NCBI RefSeq assembly: GCF_001704275.1
Contig: NZ_CP011533.1
Location: 1,240,001-1,304,000, forward strand
From: Streptomyces noursei ATCC 11455
GTDB taxonomy: Bacteria > Actinomycetota > Actinomycetes > Streptomycetales > Streptomycetaceae
Direction of reading: 5' to 3'
DNA: 64,000 nt
Part shown: piece by piece, positions 8,635 to 19,213 of the stretch
How the letters are laid out: the number at the start of each line of letters is the position of its first letter
Numbering within the stretch: position 1 is the stretch's first letter
Notes under the pieces: model-generated
The model's input: only the letters and a program-made list of their open reading frames with translations
Told to the model about the DNA's origin: nothing
Databases searched by the model: none
Translations under genes and position numbers: made by a program

Positions 8635-9624
8635 ATGAGCGACACGTTGCAGGCCAGCAGCACGGTTCCAGTCACGAGCCGACGCCGGATGCAGCACGTC
8701 CAGAACCCATCGGCCGCAAGCCGGCCGGGGTCCGACACCAGTGCCCCGATCCCTCACGAGTTCCTGCACCGCCCTCTCGTGGAGGACATCTTGATCACTT
8801 CCTGGCGCCGACTGGGCCAGGACCGCTTCTCCGTGACCGCCCAGTGGCCGCATGATCACCTCTACTTCGCTCCCCACGACAGCCGGCCCCATCCGATGCT
8901 GGCGGGAGAGACCATCCGACAGGCCGGACTGCTGCTCTGCCACACCGAGTTCGGGGTACCGCTCGGTCATCACTTCATCCTTCACGACCTCGTCTACACC
9001 GCGGACCCCGCGCACCGCGTCTCCGGGAACGGGCCGACGCAGCTGAGCATCGACGTCGTGTGCAGCCAGACACGGATGCGCGCCGGCATGCTGTCCAGCA
9101 GCCGCTTCGACATGACGATCCGCAAGGACGGCCGCGTCGTCGCGACCGGCCACTCCCATGTCAGCGTCACCTCGCCGGCCGTCTACCGCCGGGTCCGCGG
9201 GGAACGGATCACGGCCCGCCACGTCCCCGGCCCGCTCCCCACCCCCGTCCCGCCGGGGCTGACCGGCAGCGCCGCCGAGAGGGACGTCCTGCTCTCCCCC
9301 GCCGGGCAGCCGGGGCGATGGCTGCTGCGGATCGCGCCCGGCCACCCCACGGTCGTCAACCCCGCCAACGACCATGTGCCCGGACTGTCCCTGCTCGACG
9401 CGGCGCAGCAGGCCGCCCGCGCGCTGACCGGAAGCAGTTCCTTCCTGCCCCACGCCTTCGGCACCGAGTTCCACCGTTACGCGGAACACGGCCGCCCGTG
9501 TCTGATCGAGGCGCGGCGGAAGGTGCCGACGGCCACCGGCACCACGACAGTCCTGGTCACCGGGACCCAGGACGGCGAGCCGGTCTTCGCCTCCGTCCTG
9601 ACCGCCATGGATGCGCGCGACTGA
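8635..9624 (+). CDS. afsA: AfsA-family gamma-butyrolactone synthase
   Basis: 329 residues with two A-factor biosynthesis hotdog repeats. The first (about 45-170) contains HPMLAGETIRQAGLLLCH, with the Glu and Arg expected in the active site. The second (about 225-325) contains DHVPGLSLLDAAQQAARAL. The family joins a beta-ketoacyl-ACP chain to a glycerol-derived C3 unit, the first step of butyrolactone signal synthesis. In the second repeat the usual LEAARQ-type sequence reads LDAAQQ, so a conserved Arg appears replaced by Gln. Start ATG at 8635 follows directly on the operator-containing promoter; a downstream hairpin ends the transcript at 9659. Confidence 0.92.
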   Translation: MSDTLQASSTVPVTSRRRMQHVQNPSAASRPGSDTSAPIPHEFLHRPLVEDILITSWRRLGQDRFSVTAQWPHDHLYFAPHDSRPHPMLAGETIRQAGLLLCHTEFGVPLGHHFILHDLVYTADPAHRVSGNGPTQLSIDVVCSQTRMRAGMLSSSRFDMTIRKDGRVVATGHSHVSVTSPAVYRRVRGERITARHVPGPLPTPVPPGLTGSAAERDVLLSPAGQPGRWLLRIAPGHPTVVNPANDHVPGLSLLDAAQQAARALTGSSSFLPHAFGTEFHRYAEHGRPCLIEARRKVPTATGTTTVLVTGTQDGEPVFASVLTAMDARD

Positions 9625-9625
9625 C

Positions 9626-9659
9626 CGGACGGGCGGGCCGCCGCCGAACCGCCCGTCCG
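9626..9659 (+). terminator. Hairpin after the afsA-type gene
   Basis: An 11-bp perfect stem (CGGACGGGCGG and complement) with a 12-base loop begins 2 bases after the stop codon. It should limit read-through into the SDR gene, which then needs its own promoter in 9660-9841. Confidence 0.6.
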
Positions 9660-9841
9660 AGCCCACCGCCCCATGAGCGCCGGCGCGCACGCGCCACCCC
9701 CCTTCGTCATGAGCCCGACCGGCTCATGCACCGTGTAGGCAGACGACATACCGGAACAACGGCCGGGCCGCCCGCACAGCACTCCCCTTTGACACGGCGG
9801 CAACCGACCGCCGGAAGCACTACGGAAGGCCGACAACGACC

Positions 9842-10606
9842 ATGGGTGACCTTTACGGAAAGACCGCGCTGGTTACGGGATCCAGCCGCGGCATCGGGCG
9901 GGGCATCGCCCAGCGTCTCGCGCAGGACGGAGCCCTGGTCGCCGTCCATTACGGGAGCAACGAGGGCGCCGCCAAGGAGACCGTCGAGGGCATCCGGGAC
10001 AACGGCGGCCGGGCGTTCCTGGTCGGTGCGGAGCTGGGCGTCCCGGGCGACGCCGAGGCGCTGTTCGACGCCTTCGACACCGGGCTGGCCGCGGCGGGCG
10101 CGGAACCCGGCCTGGACATCCTCGTCAACAACGCGGCGATCAGCCTGCCGGGGCACATCGGCGAGGTGACGACCGAGGAGTTCGACCGGACCATCGCGGT
10201 CAACACCAAGGCCCCGTTCTTCATCATCCAGCACGGTCTGCGGCGGATGCGGGACGGCGGGCGGATCGTCAACATCTCGTCCGCGGTGACGAGTACGGCC
10301 TTCCCCTCGACCATCGCCTACGGGCTCTCCAAGGGCGCGATCGACACCCTCACCCGGACCCTCGCCAAGGACGTCGGCGAGCGCGGGATCACGGTGAACA
10401 CCGTGGCGCCCGGATTCATAGAGACCGACATGAACGCGGCCATGCGGTCAACTCCCGAGGCGCATGCGGCACTTTCCGCCATCTCGGTGTTCAACCGGCT
10501 CGGCCGACCCGCCGACGTCGCGGACGTGGTCGCCTTCCTCGCCTCCGACGACTCCCGTTGGATCACCGGCCAGCGCATCGACGTCACCGGTGGGTCGATG
10601 CTCTGA
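9842..10606 (+). CDS. SDR-family 3-oxoacyl reductase, likely butyrolactone tailoring
   Basis: 254 residues, classical short-chain dehydrogenase. The NADP(H) motif is TGSSRGIGRGIA (residues 13-24), then NNAA (about 97-100), catalytic Ser in ISSAVTS and the YGLSK Tyr/Lys pair, and C-terminal VTGGSML. General FabG-like enzymes look the same, but the position beside an AfsA homologue suggests the keto reduction that converts A-factor-type to hydroxyl-type lactones, as BarS1 does for virginiae butanolides. That role is inferred from context only. Confidence 0.85.
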   Translation: MGDLYGKTALVTGSSRGIGRGIAQRLAQDGALVAVHYGSNEGAAKETVEGIRDNGGRAFLVGAELGVPGDAEALFDAFDTGLAAAGAEPGLDILVNNAAISLPGHIGEVTTEEFDRTIAVNTKAPFFIIQHGLRRMRDGGRIVNISSAVTSTAFPSTIAYGLSKGAIDTLTRTLAKDVGERGITVNTVAPGFIETDMNAAMRSTPEAHAALSAISVFNRLGRPADVADVVAFLASDDSRWITGQRIDVTGGSML

Positions 10607-10614
10607 CCGACCCG

Positions 10615-10650
10615 GTCCGCCGGTCCGGGGCGATGCCCGGACCGGCGGAC
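10615..10650. terminator. Bidirectional hairpin between SDR and ogt
   Basis: Perfect 15-bp stem (GTCCGCCGGTCCGGG and complement), 6-base loop, placed between convergent genes, 8 bases past the SDR stop and 20 bases past the ogt stop. Confidence 0.8.
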
Positions 10651-10669
10651 GCGGCCGCGTTCGGCCGGC

Positions 10670-11179
10670 TCAACGGGCCTCCGGCACCGCCCCTTCGAGG
10701 CCGAGGAGCAGTTGCTTGCGGGCCAGGCCGCCGGCGTAGCCGGTGAGCGACCCGTCGGCGCCGATGACGCGGTGGCAGGGCCGGACCACCAGCAGCGGGT
10801 TGGCGCCGATCGCCGTCCCGATGGCGCGGACGGCGCCGCGCGGCGCCCCGATGGCGGCCGCGATCGCCCCGTAGGTGGTGGTCGTGCCGTACGGGATGGC
10901 CTCCAGCGCCGCCCAGACGCGCTGTTGGAAGTCCGTGCCGCGGGGGACGCACTCGACGGCGAACGGCTGCTGCGCCCCGTCGAAGTACGCCCGGAGCTGG
11001 CGGGCGATCCCGGCGAACGCGGCCGGGTCGTGCGTCCAGTCGTCCTGGACGACGGCCCCGCGCTTCTGGCCCGGCACGGAGAGCGAGGCGAGCGCGGTGC
11101 CGCCGGGCGCGGTGGCGGACCGCTCGCCGACCAGCAGCAGTGCGCCCAGAGGGCTGTCGAGGGTGGCGTAGAGGGTCAT
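10670..11179 (-). CDS. ogt: Methylated-DNA-protein cysteine methyltransferase
   Basis: 169 residues. The acceptor motif RPCHRVIG holds the Cys that takes the methyl group from O6-methylguanine; the helix-turn-helix and Arg-finger region precede it (VWAALEAIPYGTTTTYGAIA). The ATG at 11179 overlaps the stop of the upstream alkA-type gene as ATGA, so the pair is translationally coupled. Suicidal repair protein acting on DNA alkylation damage. Confidence 0.93.
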   Translation of the reverse strand: MTLYATLDSPLGALLLVGERSATAPGGTALASLSVPGQKRGAVVQDDWTHDPAAFAGIARQLRAYFDGAQQPFAVECVPRGTDFQQRVWAALEAIPYGTTTTYGAIAAAIGAPRGAVRAIGTAIGANPLLVVRPCHRVIGADGSLTGYAGGLARKQLLLGLEGAVPEAR

Positions 11180-12654
11180 GCGTCGATCCGTTCTGTCGGG
11201 TTCGGGTGCCGTTCCGCGGTGCCGGCGGGGTCGGCGGCCCAGAGGTGGTGCGTCGCGTACGAGCGCCAGGGGCTCCACACTGCCGGGTCGGTGCCCGCCG
11301 GCGGTGCGCAGAGGAGGACATCGGGGTCGCCCAGCGCCCGCATCCGGATGTAGTCGGCGGTCCACGGACCGATGCCGGGGAGCCCGCGGAGCGCGCGTTC
11401 GGCCCGGTCCCGATCGGTCCCGGCGTCCAGGACGACGTCCCGGGCGCTGAGTGCGGCGGCGAGGGCGCGCAGCGCGGCGATCCGCGCGTCGGACAGGCCG
11501 AGCCCGGTGAGCGGCGCGTCCGCCAACTCGACAGCCCGCGGGAAGAGATGGCCGAGGGTGCCGGCAGGCCGCGGCAACGGCTCCCCGTGCGCGGCGACCA
11601 GGCGGGTGCCCAGGGCCCGGCCGGCGGCGGTCCCGGCCCGCCGGCCGAGGACGGCGCGCACCGCGAGTTCGTCCGGGTCCACGGTCCCCGGGGAGCGCAG
11701 TCCCGGGCAACGGGCGACCAGGGGGGCCAGCGTGGGATCCGCGCCGAGGCGTTCACCGACCGCGAACGGGTCGGCGTCCAGGTCGAACAGGCGGCGGACG
11801 CGCTGAGCGGCGGTGGCGAGGTCCCGCAGCTCGGTGAGGTGCAGTCGGCAGTCCAGCCAGCCGTCGCCGGTGGCCTCGTCGACCTCCGCGACGCCGGTGC
11901 CGTGGGGCAGCCGCAGGGTGCGCCGGTACGTCCGACCGCCGGGCTCCCCGGTGACCTCCTCGATCCCGCCGAGCGCCCGCTGCGCCAGGTAGTCGAAGAT
12001 CTGCCGGGCCGCGTACGGGCCCCGGTACGCCAGCCTCAGCGGCAGCACACCGGGCGTGCCGGACGGGGCCGCGAGGCCGCCGAAGCGGGAACCGGGCCCG
12101 GGGCGGACCGCCCGCAGTCCGCTCGGGGTGAGCGCGTAGATCTCCTTGATCGTGTCGTTGAACTGCCGGACGCTGGCGAATCCGGCGGCGAAGGCGACGT
12201 CGGCGATCGGCAGTCCGGTGGTCTGCAGCAGCACCCGCGCGGTGTGCGCGCGCTGCGCCCGGGCCAGGGCGGCGGGCCCGGCGCCGAGCTCGGCGGTCAG
12301 CTGCCGCTGCACCTGCCGGGCGCTGTAGCCGAGCCGGTCGGCCAGCCCGGCGACGCCCTCCCGGTCGACCACCCCGTCGCCGATCAGCCGCATCGCCCGC
12401 CCCACGACGTCCGCCCGGGCGTTCCACTCGACCGAGCCGGGGACCGCGTCCGGGCGGCACCGCCGGCAGGCCCGGAATCCGGAGCCCTGCGCGGCCGCGG
12501 CGGTCGGGAAGAAGGTGACGTTCCGCCGCCGCGGGGTGGTCGCGGGGCAGCTCGGCCGGCAGTAGATCCCCGTCGTCGACACCGCGAAGAAGAACGCCCC
12601 GTCGAACCTGGCGTCCCGGCTCCGCACCGCCTCGTACCTGCTGTCCTCGCTCAT
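11176..12654 (-). CDS. alkA: Ada-AlkA fusion: alkylation sensor, AraC-type HTH and 3-methyladenine glycosylase
   Basis: 492 residues in three parts. Residues 5-80 are the Ada zinc domain: FFFAVSTTGIYCRPSCPA supplies the methyl-phosphotriester acceptor Cys and a zinc Cys, and CRRC completes the site. Residues 90-190 are an AraC-type DNA-binding domain (LADRLGYSARQVQRQLTAEL). Residues 200-490 are the AlkA part with the HhH-GPD glycosylase motif LPGIGPWTADYIRMRALG and the Asp of DPDVLL. This sensor-plus-enzyme architecture is known in actinobacteria and gives a self-induced adaptive response with ogt. An ATG 21 bases upstream is possible, but GGGGGTG lies just before 12654. Confidence 0.93.
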   Translation of the reverse strand: MSEDSRYEAVRSRDARFDGAFFFAVSTTGIYCRPSCPATTPRRRNVTFFPTAAAAQGSGFRACRRCRPDAVPGSVEWNARADVVGRAMRLIGDGVVDREGVAGLADRLGYSARQVQRQLTAELGAGPAALARAQRAHTARVLLQTTGLPIADVAFAAGFASVRQFNDTIKEIYALTPSGLRAVRPGPGSRFGGLAAPSGTPGVLPLRLAYRGPYAARQIFDYLAQRALGGIEEVTGEPGGRTYRRTLRLPHGTGVAEVDEATGDGWLDCRLHLTELRDLATAAQRVRRLFDLDADPFAVGERLGADPTLAPLVARCPGLRSPGTVDPDELAVRAVLGRRAGTAAGRALGTRLVAAHGEPLPRPAGTLGHLFPRAVELADAPLTGLGLSDARIAALRALAAALSARDVVLDAGTDRDRAERALRGLPGIGPWTADYIRMRALGDPDVLLCAPPAGTDPAVWSPWRSYATHHLWAADPAGTAERHPNPTERIDA

Positions 12655-12870
12655 CACACCCCCACTGTGCGTCATTCCGCGCCACCGCTCTGGCGGAAAT
12701 CGGACACTGCGCTGCCGGTTACGCGACGGCCGGGGCGAGGGCCCGGCCGGGGCGGCGGCCCTGAGGACCAGGTTGAGCGACGACGGGTGCCCACGGATGC
12801 GAGCGGGGGCCGGCGTGGGCTCGGCGGAGGACGGACCGGGCCCATCTCGCAGGTGCCGGGCCGGGGCCCG

Positions 12871-13098
12871 TCACGGCGACGGCATCGGCCAGTCGTCCAG
12901 GGAGCCGCCACGCCACTCGACCAGGCGGGGGTCGTCCAGCGCGATGTCCTCGGCGGGGCCGGCGACGCCCGCGCGCCGGAGGAACTCCGCCACGTCGCCG
13001 CGGCCATGGGCCAGGCCGACGATCTGCCCGTGCACGGTCACCCGGCGTCCACCGGAGGGCGTCGGTGGGTGCACGATGACAGGCGGGTGCTCGGACAT
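12871..13098 (-). CDS. Small conserved Streptomyces protein (IVH...GGRRVT...EWRGG type)
   Basis: 75 residues. I do not know a function. The pattern VIVHPPTPSGGRRVTVHGQI, DVAEFLRRAGV and DDPRLVEWRGGSLDDW is shared with the protein at 32723-33076 in this same window, showing that it is a real family rather than an antisense frame. The ATG at 13098 is the natural start given the alignment. It sits alone between the Ada-AlkA gene and the divergent P450. Confidence 0.7.
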   Translation of the reverse strand: MSEHPPVIVHPPTPSGGRRVTVHGQIVGLAHGRGDVAEFLRRAGVAGPAEDIALDDPRLVEWRGGSLDDWPMPSP

Positions 13099-13269
13099 GC
13101 CTCCAGCGTGCGCCGGGCTCCGCGCGCTCGCACCTCGACGGTGGGATCTCACTCGGACGGCTGGGATCCGGACCGGACGGGGCGACCGGCGCCGGTGCGA
13201 AGGTGGTCGCCGGGCCGATCCGGGAGGGCGGGCGCGGACCTGACCGCGAACGAGAGCACGAGGGTGGCA

Positions 13270-14532
13270 GTGAACAACCCCATGGAGTCGGCCGAGTTCT
13301 CCCGCAACCCCTACCCGCTGCTCGCCGCGCTCCGGACGGGCGGCCCGGTGCGGCGGATGCGGACCGGCAGGGACCGCACGACGTGGGTGGTGACCGGCTG
13401 GGCGGAGGCACGCGCGGCACTGGCCGACCGGCGGTTGTCGAAGGACACCGCACGGTACTTCGCGGACCGGCCCTCCGGACGCGATCTGGCACCGGCCATC
13501 AGCCGGAGCATGCTCGCCACCGACCCGCCGGACCACGGCCGGCTGCGGAGACTGGCCATGACGGCCTTCACCCCCGCGGCGGTGAGCCGGCTGGAGCCCC
13601 GCATCCGGGAGATCGCGGAGGGGCTGGCCACGGCGCTGGCCGGGGCCGCGCAGGCGGCGGGCGGCGGCCCCGTCGATCTGGTCGAGGGGTTCGCGGCGCC
13701 GCTGCCGATCACGGTGATCTGCGAGCTGTTGGCGGTGCCGGACGCGGACCGGGCCGCGGTGCGCCGGTGGTCCGACGACCTGTTCGCGGCGGCGGATCCG
13801 GACACCGCCGACCGGGCCTCGCACGCCCTGGCCGGGTACCTGGCCGAGTTGATCGCGGCGCGGCGCGCGGCGCCCGGGGACGACGTGCTGAGCGGCTTGA
13901 TCGCCGCCCGGGACGCCGGTGACCGGCTCAGTGAGCCCGAACTCGTCTCGCTGGCCGCGCTGTTGGTGGTCGCCGGGCACGAGACCACGGCCAATCTGAT
14001 CGGCAACGGCCTGCTGGCCCTGCTCCGCGACGACGCGCTGCGCGCCCGCCTGCGGGACGACGCGGGGCTGCTGCCCGCCGCGGTGGAAGAGTTCCTGCGG
14101 TTCGAGGCGCCGGTGACGCTGGCGACCTTCCGTTACGCCACCGAGCCGTTCGACCTCGGCGGCGTCCGCATCGGGGCGGGGGACGTGGTCGTGGTCTCGC
14201 CCGGCGGCGCCAACCGCGACCCGGCGCGGTTCGACGAGCCGGACGCGGTACGGCTGGACCGCCCGGCCCCGGGTGGCCACGTGTCCTTCGGGCACGGACC
14301 GCACCACTGCCTGGGCGCGCCGCTGGCCCGGGCCGAGGCCCGGATCGCGTTCGCGGTACTGCTCGCCCGCTTCCCCGCACTGCGACCCGCCACGGACGGC
14401 CGGGACGCCTCCGACGGCCCCGACGGGGTCAGTTGGCGACGGACCCGGCTCATGCGCGGCCCGGCCCGGCTCCCGGCGCTCCTGGGTCCGATCGCGGGCG
14501 GCACGAACGGGGCGCCGCCGGCGCGACCTTGA
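13270..14532 (+). CDS. Cytochrome P450
   Basis: About 420 residues, bacterial CYP. The I-helix oxygen-activation motif is AGHETT, the K-helix ExxR is in VEEFLRFEAPV, and the haem loop is FGHGPHHCLGAPLAR with the thiolate Cys. It needs ferredoxin and reductase partners, none of which are adjacent. The GTG at 13270 has GAGG 7-8 bases upstream; ATG at 13282 is an alternative that loses only four residues. Substrate unknown; nothing around it forms a biosynthetic cluster. A strong terminator follows. Confidence 0.93.
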   Translation: MNNPMESAEFSRNPYPLLAALRTGGPVRRMRTGRDRTTWVVTGWAEARAALADRRLSKDTARYFADRPSGRDLAPAISRSMLATDPPDHGRLRRLAMTAFTPAAVSRLEPRIREIAEGLATALAGAAQAAGGGPVDLVEGFAAPLPITVICELLAVPDADRAAVRRWSDDLFAAADPDTADRASHALAGYLAELIAARRAAPGDDVLSGLIAARDAGDRLSEPELVSLAALLVVAGHETTANLIGNGLLALLRDDALRARLRDDAGLLPAAVEEFLRFEAPVTLATFRYATEPFDLGGVRIGAGDVVVVSPGGANRDPARFDEPDAVRLDRPAPGGHVSFGHGPHHCLGAPLARAEARIAFAVLLARFPALRPATDGRDASDGPDGVSWRRTRLMRGPARLPALLGPIAGGTNGAPPARP

Positions 14533-14594
14533 GGCTAGGCGGCTCCCGGACTGCCCGGCCCGGCCGTTCGGCGGGCGAAGGCCCGCTGCAAGGC

Positions 14595-14634
14595 ACCGGC
14601 GCCGCGACCGCAGTGCGGCGGTCGCGGCGCCGGT
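14595..14634. terminator. Bidirectional hairpin between P450 and glxR
   Basis: Perfect 16-bp stem (ACCGGCGCCGCGACCG and complement) with an 8-base loop between the convergent P450 and glxR genes. Confidence 0.85.
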
Positions 14635-14661
14635 CGTCCATGGCCCGTCGCGGTCCGGGAC

Positions 14662-15582
14662 TCAGTCCTTGAGGTCGTATCCGGAGAGGCGTTCGACGCC
14701 GCGGAGGAGGGCGGAGTGGTCCAGGCCGCCGTCGCCCTGGGCGCGCAGGGAGGCCACGAGGGAGGCGACGACGGAGCCGACGGGCAGGGCGGCGCCGACG
14801 GTGCGGGCGGCGTCGGTGACGATGCCCATGTCCTTGTGGTGCAGGTCGATGCGGAAGCCGGGCTTGAAGTCGCGGTTGATGAAGTTGCCGGTCTTGCGCG
14901 CCAGGACGGTCGAGCCGGCCAGTCCGCCGCCCAGGACGTCGAGGGCGGCGGGCAGGTCGACGCCGGACTTCTCCAGGAAGACCACGGCTTCGGCGCAGGC
15001 TTGGATGTTGACGGCGACGATGAGCTGGTTGGCGGCCTTGACGGTCTGGCCGGAGCCGTGCGGGCCGCACAGCACGATGGTCTTGCCCAGGGCTTCCAGG
15101 ATCGGCTTGGCGGTGTCGAAGTCGGCCTGCTGGCCACCGACCATGATCGACAGGACGGCCTCGATGGCGCCGGCCTCGCCGCCGGAGACGGGGGCGTCCA
15201 GGACCCGGATGCCCTTCTCGGCGGCGTTCTTGGCCAGGTCGATGGAGGTCTGCGGGGTGATCGAGGACATGTCGATCAGCAGCGCGCCGGACCTGGCGTT
15301 CTCCAGGATGCCGTCGGGGCCGTAGGCGATGGCCTCGACGTGCGGGGAGGCCGGCACCATCGTGATGATGACGTCGGCGTCGGCGACGGCCGATGCGATG
15401 TCGGTGGCGGCGGTACCGCCGGCCGCGGCCAGGCGCTCCAGCTTGTCGGCTTCCAGGGTGTAACCGGTCACCGCGTAGCCGGCCTTGATCAGATTCTCGG
15501 CCATGGGCGAACCCATGATGCCCAGCCCGATCCAGGCGATCGCCGGGCGGGTCGGGTGGGGGGAGTCGGCCAGGTTGCTCAT
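14662..15582 (-). CDS. glxR: Tartronate semialdehyde (2-hydroxy-3-oxopropionate) reductase
   Basis: 306 residues, beta-hydroxyacid dehydrogenase family. It reduces tartronate semialdehyde, made by glyoxylate carboligase, to glycerate. The NAD(P) motif is IGLGIMGSPMAENL near residue 17; the substrate motif DAPVSGGEAGA and the catalytic Lys in GSGQTVKAANQ are present. It is the last of three same-direction genes (gcl, hyi, glxR). The gap to hyi is 103 bp, short enough for cotranscription. AAAGAGG precedes the start. Confidence 0.93.
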   Translation of the reverse strand: MSNLADSPHPTRPAIAWIGLGIMGSPMAENLIKAGYAVTGYTLEADKLERLAAAGGTAATDIASAVADADVIITMVPASPHVEAIAYGPDGILENARSGALLIDMSSITPQTSIDLAKNAAEKGIRVLDAPVSGGEAGAIEAVLSIMVGGQQADFDTAKPILEALGKTIVLCGPHGSGQTVKAANQLIVAVNIQACAEAVVFLEKSGVDLPAALDVLGGGLAGSTVLARKTGNFINRDFKPGFRIDLHHKDMGIVTDAARTVGAALPVGSVVASLVASLRAQGDGGLDHSALLRGVERLSGYDLKD

Positions 15583-15640
15583 CGAAAAGCCTCTTTCACA
15601 CGCAACGTAAAGGGGGAGGGGGACGCCAGACAGCGACCGG

Positions 15641-15668
15641 CGGCAGGCGGCAGGCGGCAGGCGGCAGG
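15641..15668. repeat. Four tandem copies of CGGCAGG
   Basis: Four exact 7-bp units lie in the hyi-glxR spacer. As the unit is 7 bp and non-coding, copy number could vary between strains and alter spacing or RNA structure ahead of glxR. Confidence 0.9.
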
Positions 15669-15685
15669 CGACGCGGGTGCCGCGG

Positions 15686-16525
15686 TCAGTGGGCGGCGCG
15701 CAGCGGGGCCGGGAGCCAGGCGAAGGACTGGGCGCTCGGGCCGTCGCCCGGCTTGTACTCCAGGCCGACGTAGCCGTCGTAGCCGGCCTTCTTCAGGCGG
15801 CCGAGCAACTCCTCCAGCGGGAGCGAACCGGTGCCGGGCGCGCCGCGGCCGGGGTTGTCGGCGATCTGCACGTGTGCGGTCTTGGGCGTGTAGCGGTCGA
15901 TGACCTCGTCGAGGTCCTCGCCGTTCATGGACAGGTGGTACAGGTCCATCAAGAACCGTGCGTTGTCCAGCCCGGTGGCGGCGTTGACCGCGTCGACCAC
16001 CTCGATCGCCTTGGGCGCCGAGACGATCGGACACGCCGGCGACTCCGGCGCGTTGAGCGCCTCGATCAGCAGCGTGCCGTCCACCTCGCCCACCGCCCGC
16101 GCCGCGAAGGCCAGGTTCTCCAGAGCCAGAGCATCCTGCTCGGCCGCGGTGGCGCCCTCGACGCGGTTGCCATACAAGGCGTTGAAGGTGGTGCAGCCCA
16201 GCGACGCGGCGAACGCGATCGCCACCGGCACGTTCGCCCGGAACTTCTCCGACTCCACCCCCGGAACCGACAGCGCCCCACGATCCGGACCCGGCAACCG
16301 CCCGGCGTAGAAGTTCAGACCCGTCAGCCGCGTCCCGGCATCACGCAGCGCATCGCCCAGCGCGTCCAGCTCGGACCACTCCGGGGTCGGGGCGTCCACC
16401 CACGGCCACCACAGCTCCACCGCGGTGAAGCCCGCCGCCCGCGCGGCCGCCGGCCGCTCCCACAACGGAAGCTCGGTGAACAGGATCGACAGATTGACGT
16501 TGAAGCGCGTGTCCGTGAAACCCAT
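15686..16525 (-). CDS. hyi: Hydroxypyruvate isomerase
   Basis: 279 residues, TIM-barrel sugar isomerase/endonuclease IV fold. It interconverts hydroxypyruvate and tartronate semialdehyde. The N-terminal signature RFNVNLSILFTELPLWERPA and metal-binding stretches LLIEALN (Glu), MDLYHLSMNGED (Asp/His) and GLEYKPGDG (Glu) are present. AAGGAG lies 11 bases before the ATG. It has its own promoter and operator upstream although it follows gcl. Confidence 0.93.
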   Translation of the reverse strand: MGFTDTRFNVNLSILFTELPLWERPAAARAAGFTAVELWWPWVDAPTPEWSELDALGDALRDAGTRLTGLNFYAGRLPGPDRGALSVPGVESEKFRANVPVAIAFAASLGCTTFNALYGNRVEGATAAEQDALALENLAFAARAVGEVDGTLLIEALNAPESPACPIVSAPKAIEVVDAVNAATGLDNARFLMDLYHLSMNGEDLDEVIDRYTPKTAHVQIADNPGRGAPGTGSLPLEELLGRLKKAGYDGYVGLEYKPGDGPSAQSFAWLPAPLRAAH

Positions 16526-16541
16526 AAGGCCCGGCGCTCCT

Positions 16542-16604
16542 TCCGGATAGCGGATTTCTGTTTTTGCTTTACGGGATGTTGCGGGCGCCGGGCACGGCGG
16601 TCAA
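16542..16604 (-). promoter_or_regulatory. hyi promoter with glyoxylate-regulon type operator
   Basis: On the minus strand -35 TTGACC (16599-16604) and -10 CAACAT (16576-16581) are 17 bases apart. Just downstream, at the expected transcript start, is TTCC-N7-GGATTT followed (plus-strand view) by TGTTTTTGCTTTACGGGA. The same composite occurs upstream of gcl. A repressor sensing glyoxylate or a related acid is inferred. Confidence 0.7.
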
Positions 16605-16664
16605 GCCGCGCCCGGCATCCGGACCGGATCGGCCCGGAACGGGTCCGGAAACCGGCTCCGCCCG

Positions 16665-18446
<1,782 letters not shown>

Positions 18447-18500
18447 CGAGTACTCCTGCGTCGACCTGTCACGGGCATCTCCGACCGAAGAGGCCGGGAC

Positions 18501-18571
18501 TTAATTCCGCATCATGGAATTAATGTTTTGCTTTATGGAAGGAACGTAGAGCGAGACGTTCGACCCGTCAA
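18501..18571 (-). promoter_or_regulatory. gcl promoter and operator
   Basis: Minus-strand -35 TTGACG (18566-18571) and -10 TACGTT (18543-18548) are exactly 17 bases apart. The start region is covered by TTCCATAAAGCAAAACATTA and then a perfect inverted repeat TTAATTCC / GGAATTAA (18501-18508 and 18516-18523) with a 7-base spacer. The layout repeats that of hyi. Position downstream of -10 argues for repression, perhaps by an IclR/AllR-type regulator not in this window. Confidence 0.75.
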
Positions 18572-18713
18572 GAGGCGATCGCGCTGCGACGGCAGTCGGA
18601 GGACGGCCCGGAGCGCGGAAGAGCCGCGCACCAGGCGAGCGCCCGGTACGCGGCGTGCGGCGGCCCGCTCGTGAGATCCACCGGCAGGGGCCGTCCCGCG
18701 CGTACCGTGGCGG

Positions 18714-19213
18714 GTGGGCCGTGCGCGCGACCGACTGCAGGCCGTCCTGGCGGCCCTGCCACGGGCGGCGATCGTGCAAGGCGGCGACGCGCACGTGGTC
18801 GCCGTCAACCGCCGCTTCATCGTGATGTTCACGCGCTGCACCGCGACAACGCGGCACTCGCCGAACTCGCCCGCCGGCGCGACGAGTTCCTCGCCTCCGC
18901 CTCGCACAACCTGCGGACCCCGCCGACCTCCGTCCTCAGCTTCTGCGACCCGCTCGCCGACCCGGCCTCCGGCCCGCTCGGCGCCGAGCAGCAGGAGTTC
19001 CTCGCCGCGATCCGCCGCAACGCCGAACGGATGGCGTCCGTCATCACCGCGCTGCTGCAGACCTCCGTGCTGCGCGAGCCGCGGCGCCGGCTGGAGTTCG
19101 GCGCGGTGGACGTGGCCCGGCTGGTCGAGCACGCGGTGCGGGACCGGATGCCCACTCTGACGGCGGCCGGCGTGTTCACCGTGCTGCGCTGCGCGCCGGG
19201 CCCGGTGCGCACC
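18714..19213 (+). pseudogene. Degenerate PAS/HisKA sensor histidine kinase remnant
   Basis: Two frames together give a kinase core. Frame 1 (from 18714) reads RLQAVLAALPRAAIVQGGDA and VVAVNRRFIVMF, a PAS-like segment. Near 18830 the sense moves to another frame reading RDNAALAELARRRDEFLASA then SHNLRTPPTSV, an altered HisKA box (usual SHELRTPLTSI), followed by the second dimerisation helix. The ATP-binding domain is missing: the frame runs directly into glycosyltransferase sequence at about 19210. A frameshift plus a deletion show this is decayed. Confidence 0.7.

Noticed and set aside
8478..9690. Long minus-strand frame upstream of the butyrolactone receptor
   Set aside because: Only the part from GTG 8460 is receptor; the rest is antisense to the AfsA-type gene.
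11140..13263. Open frame running ahead of the P450
   Set aside because: It is antisense to the Ada-AlkA gene; the P450 has a proper ribosome site at 13270.
15641..15668. CRISPR-like interpretation of tandem repeats (also 22998-23027 and 31822-31848)
   Set aside because: Units are 7-10 bp without spacers; no cas genes are present in the window.
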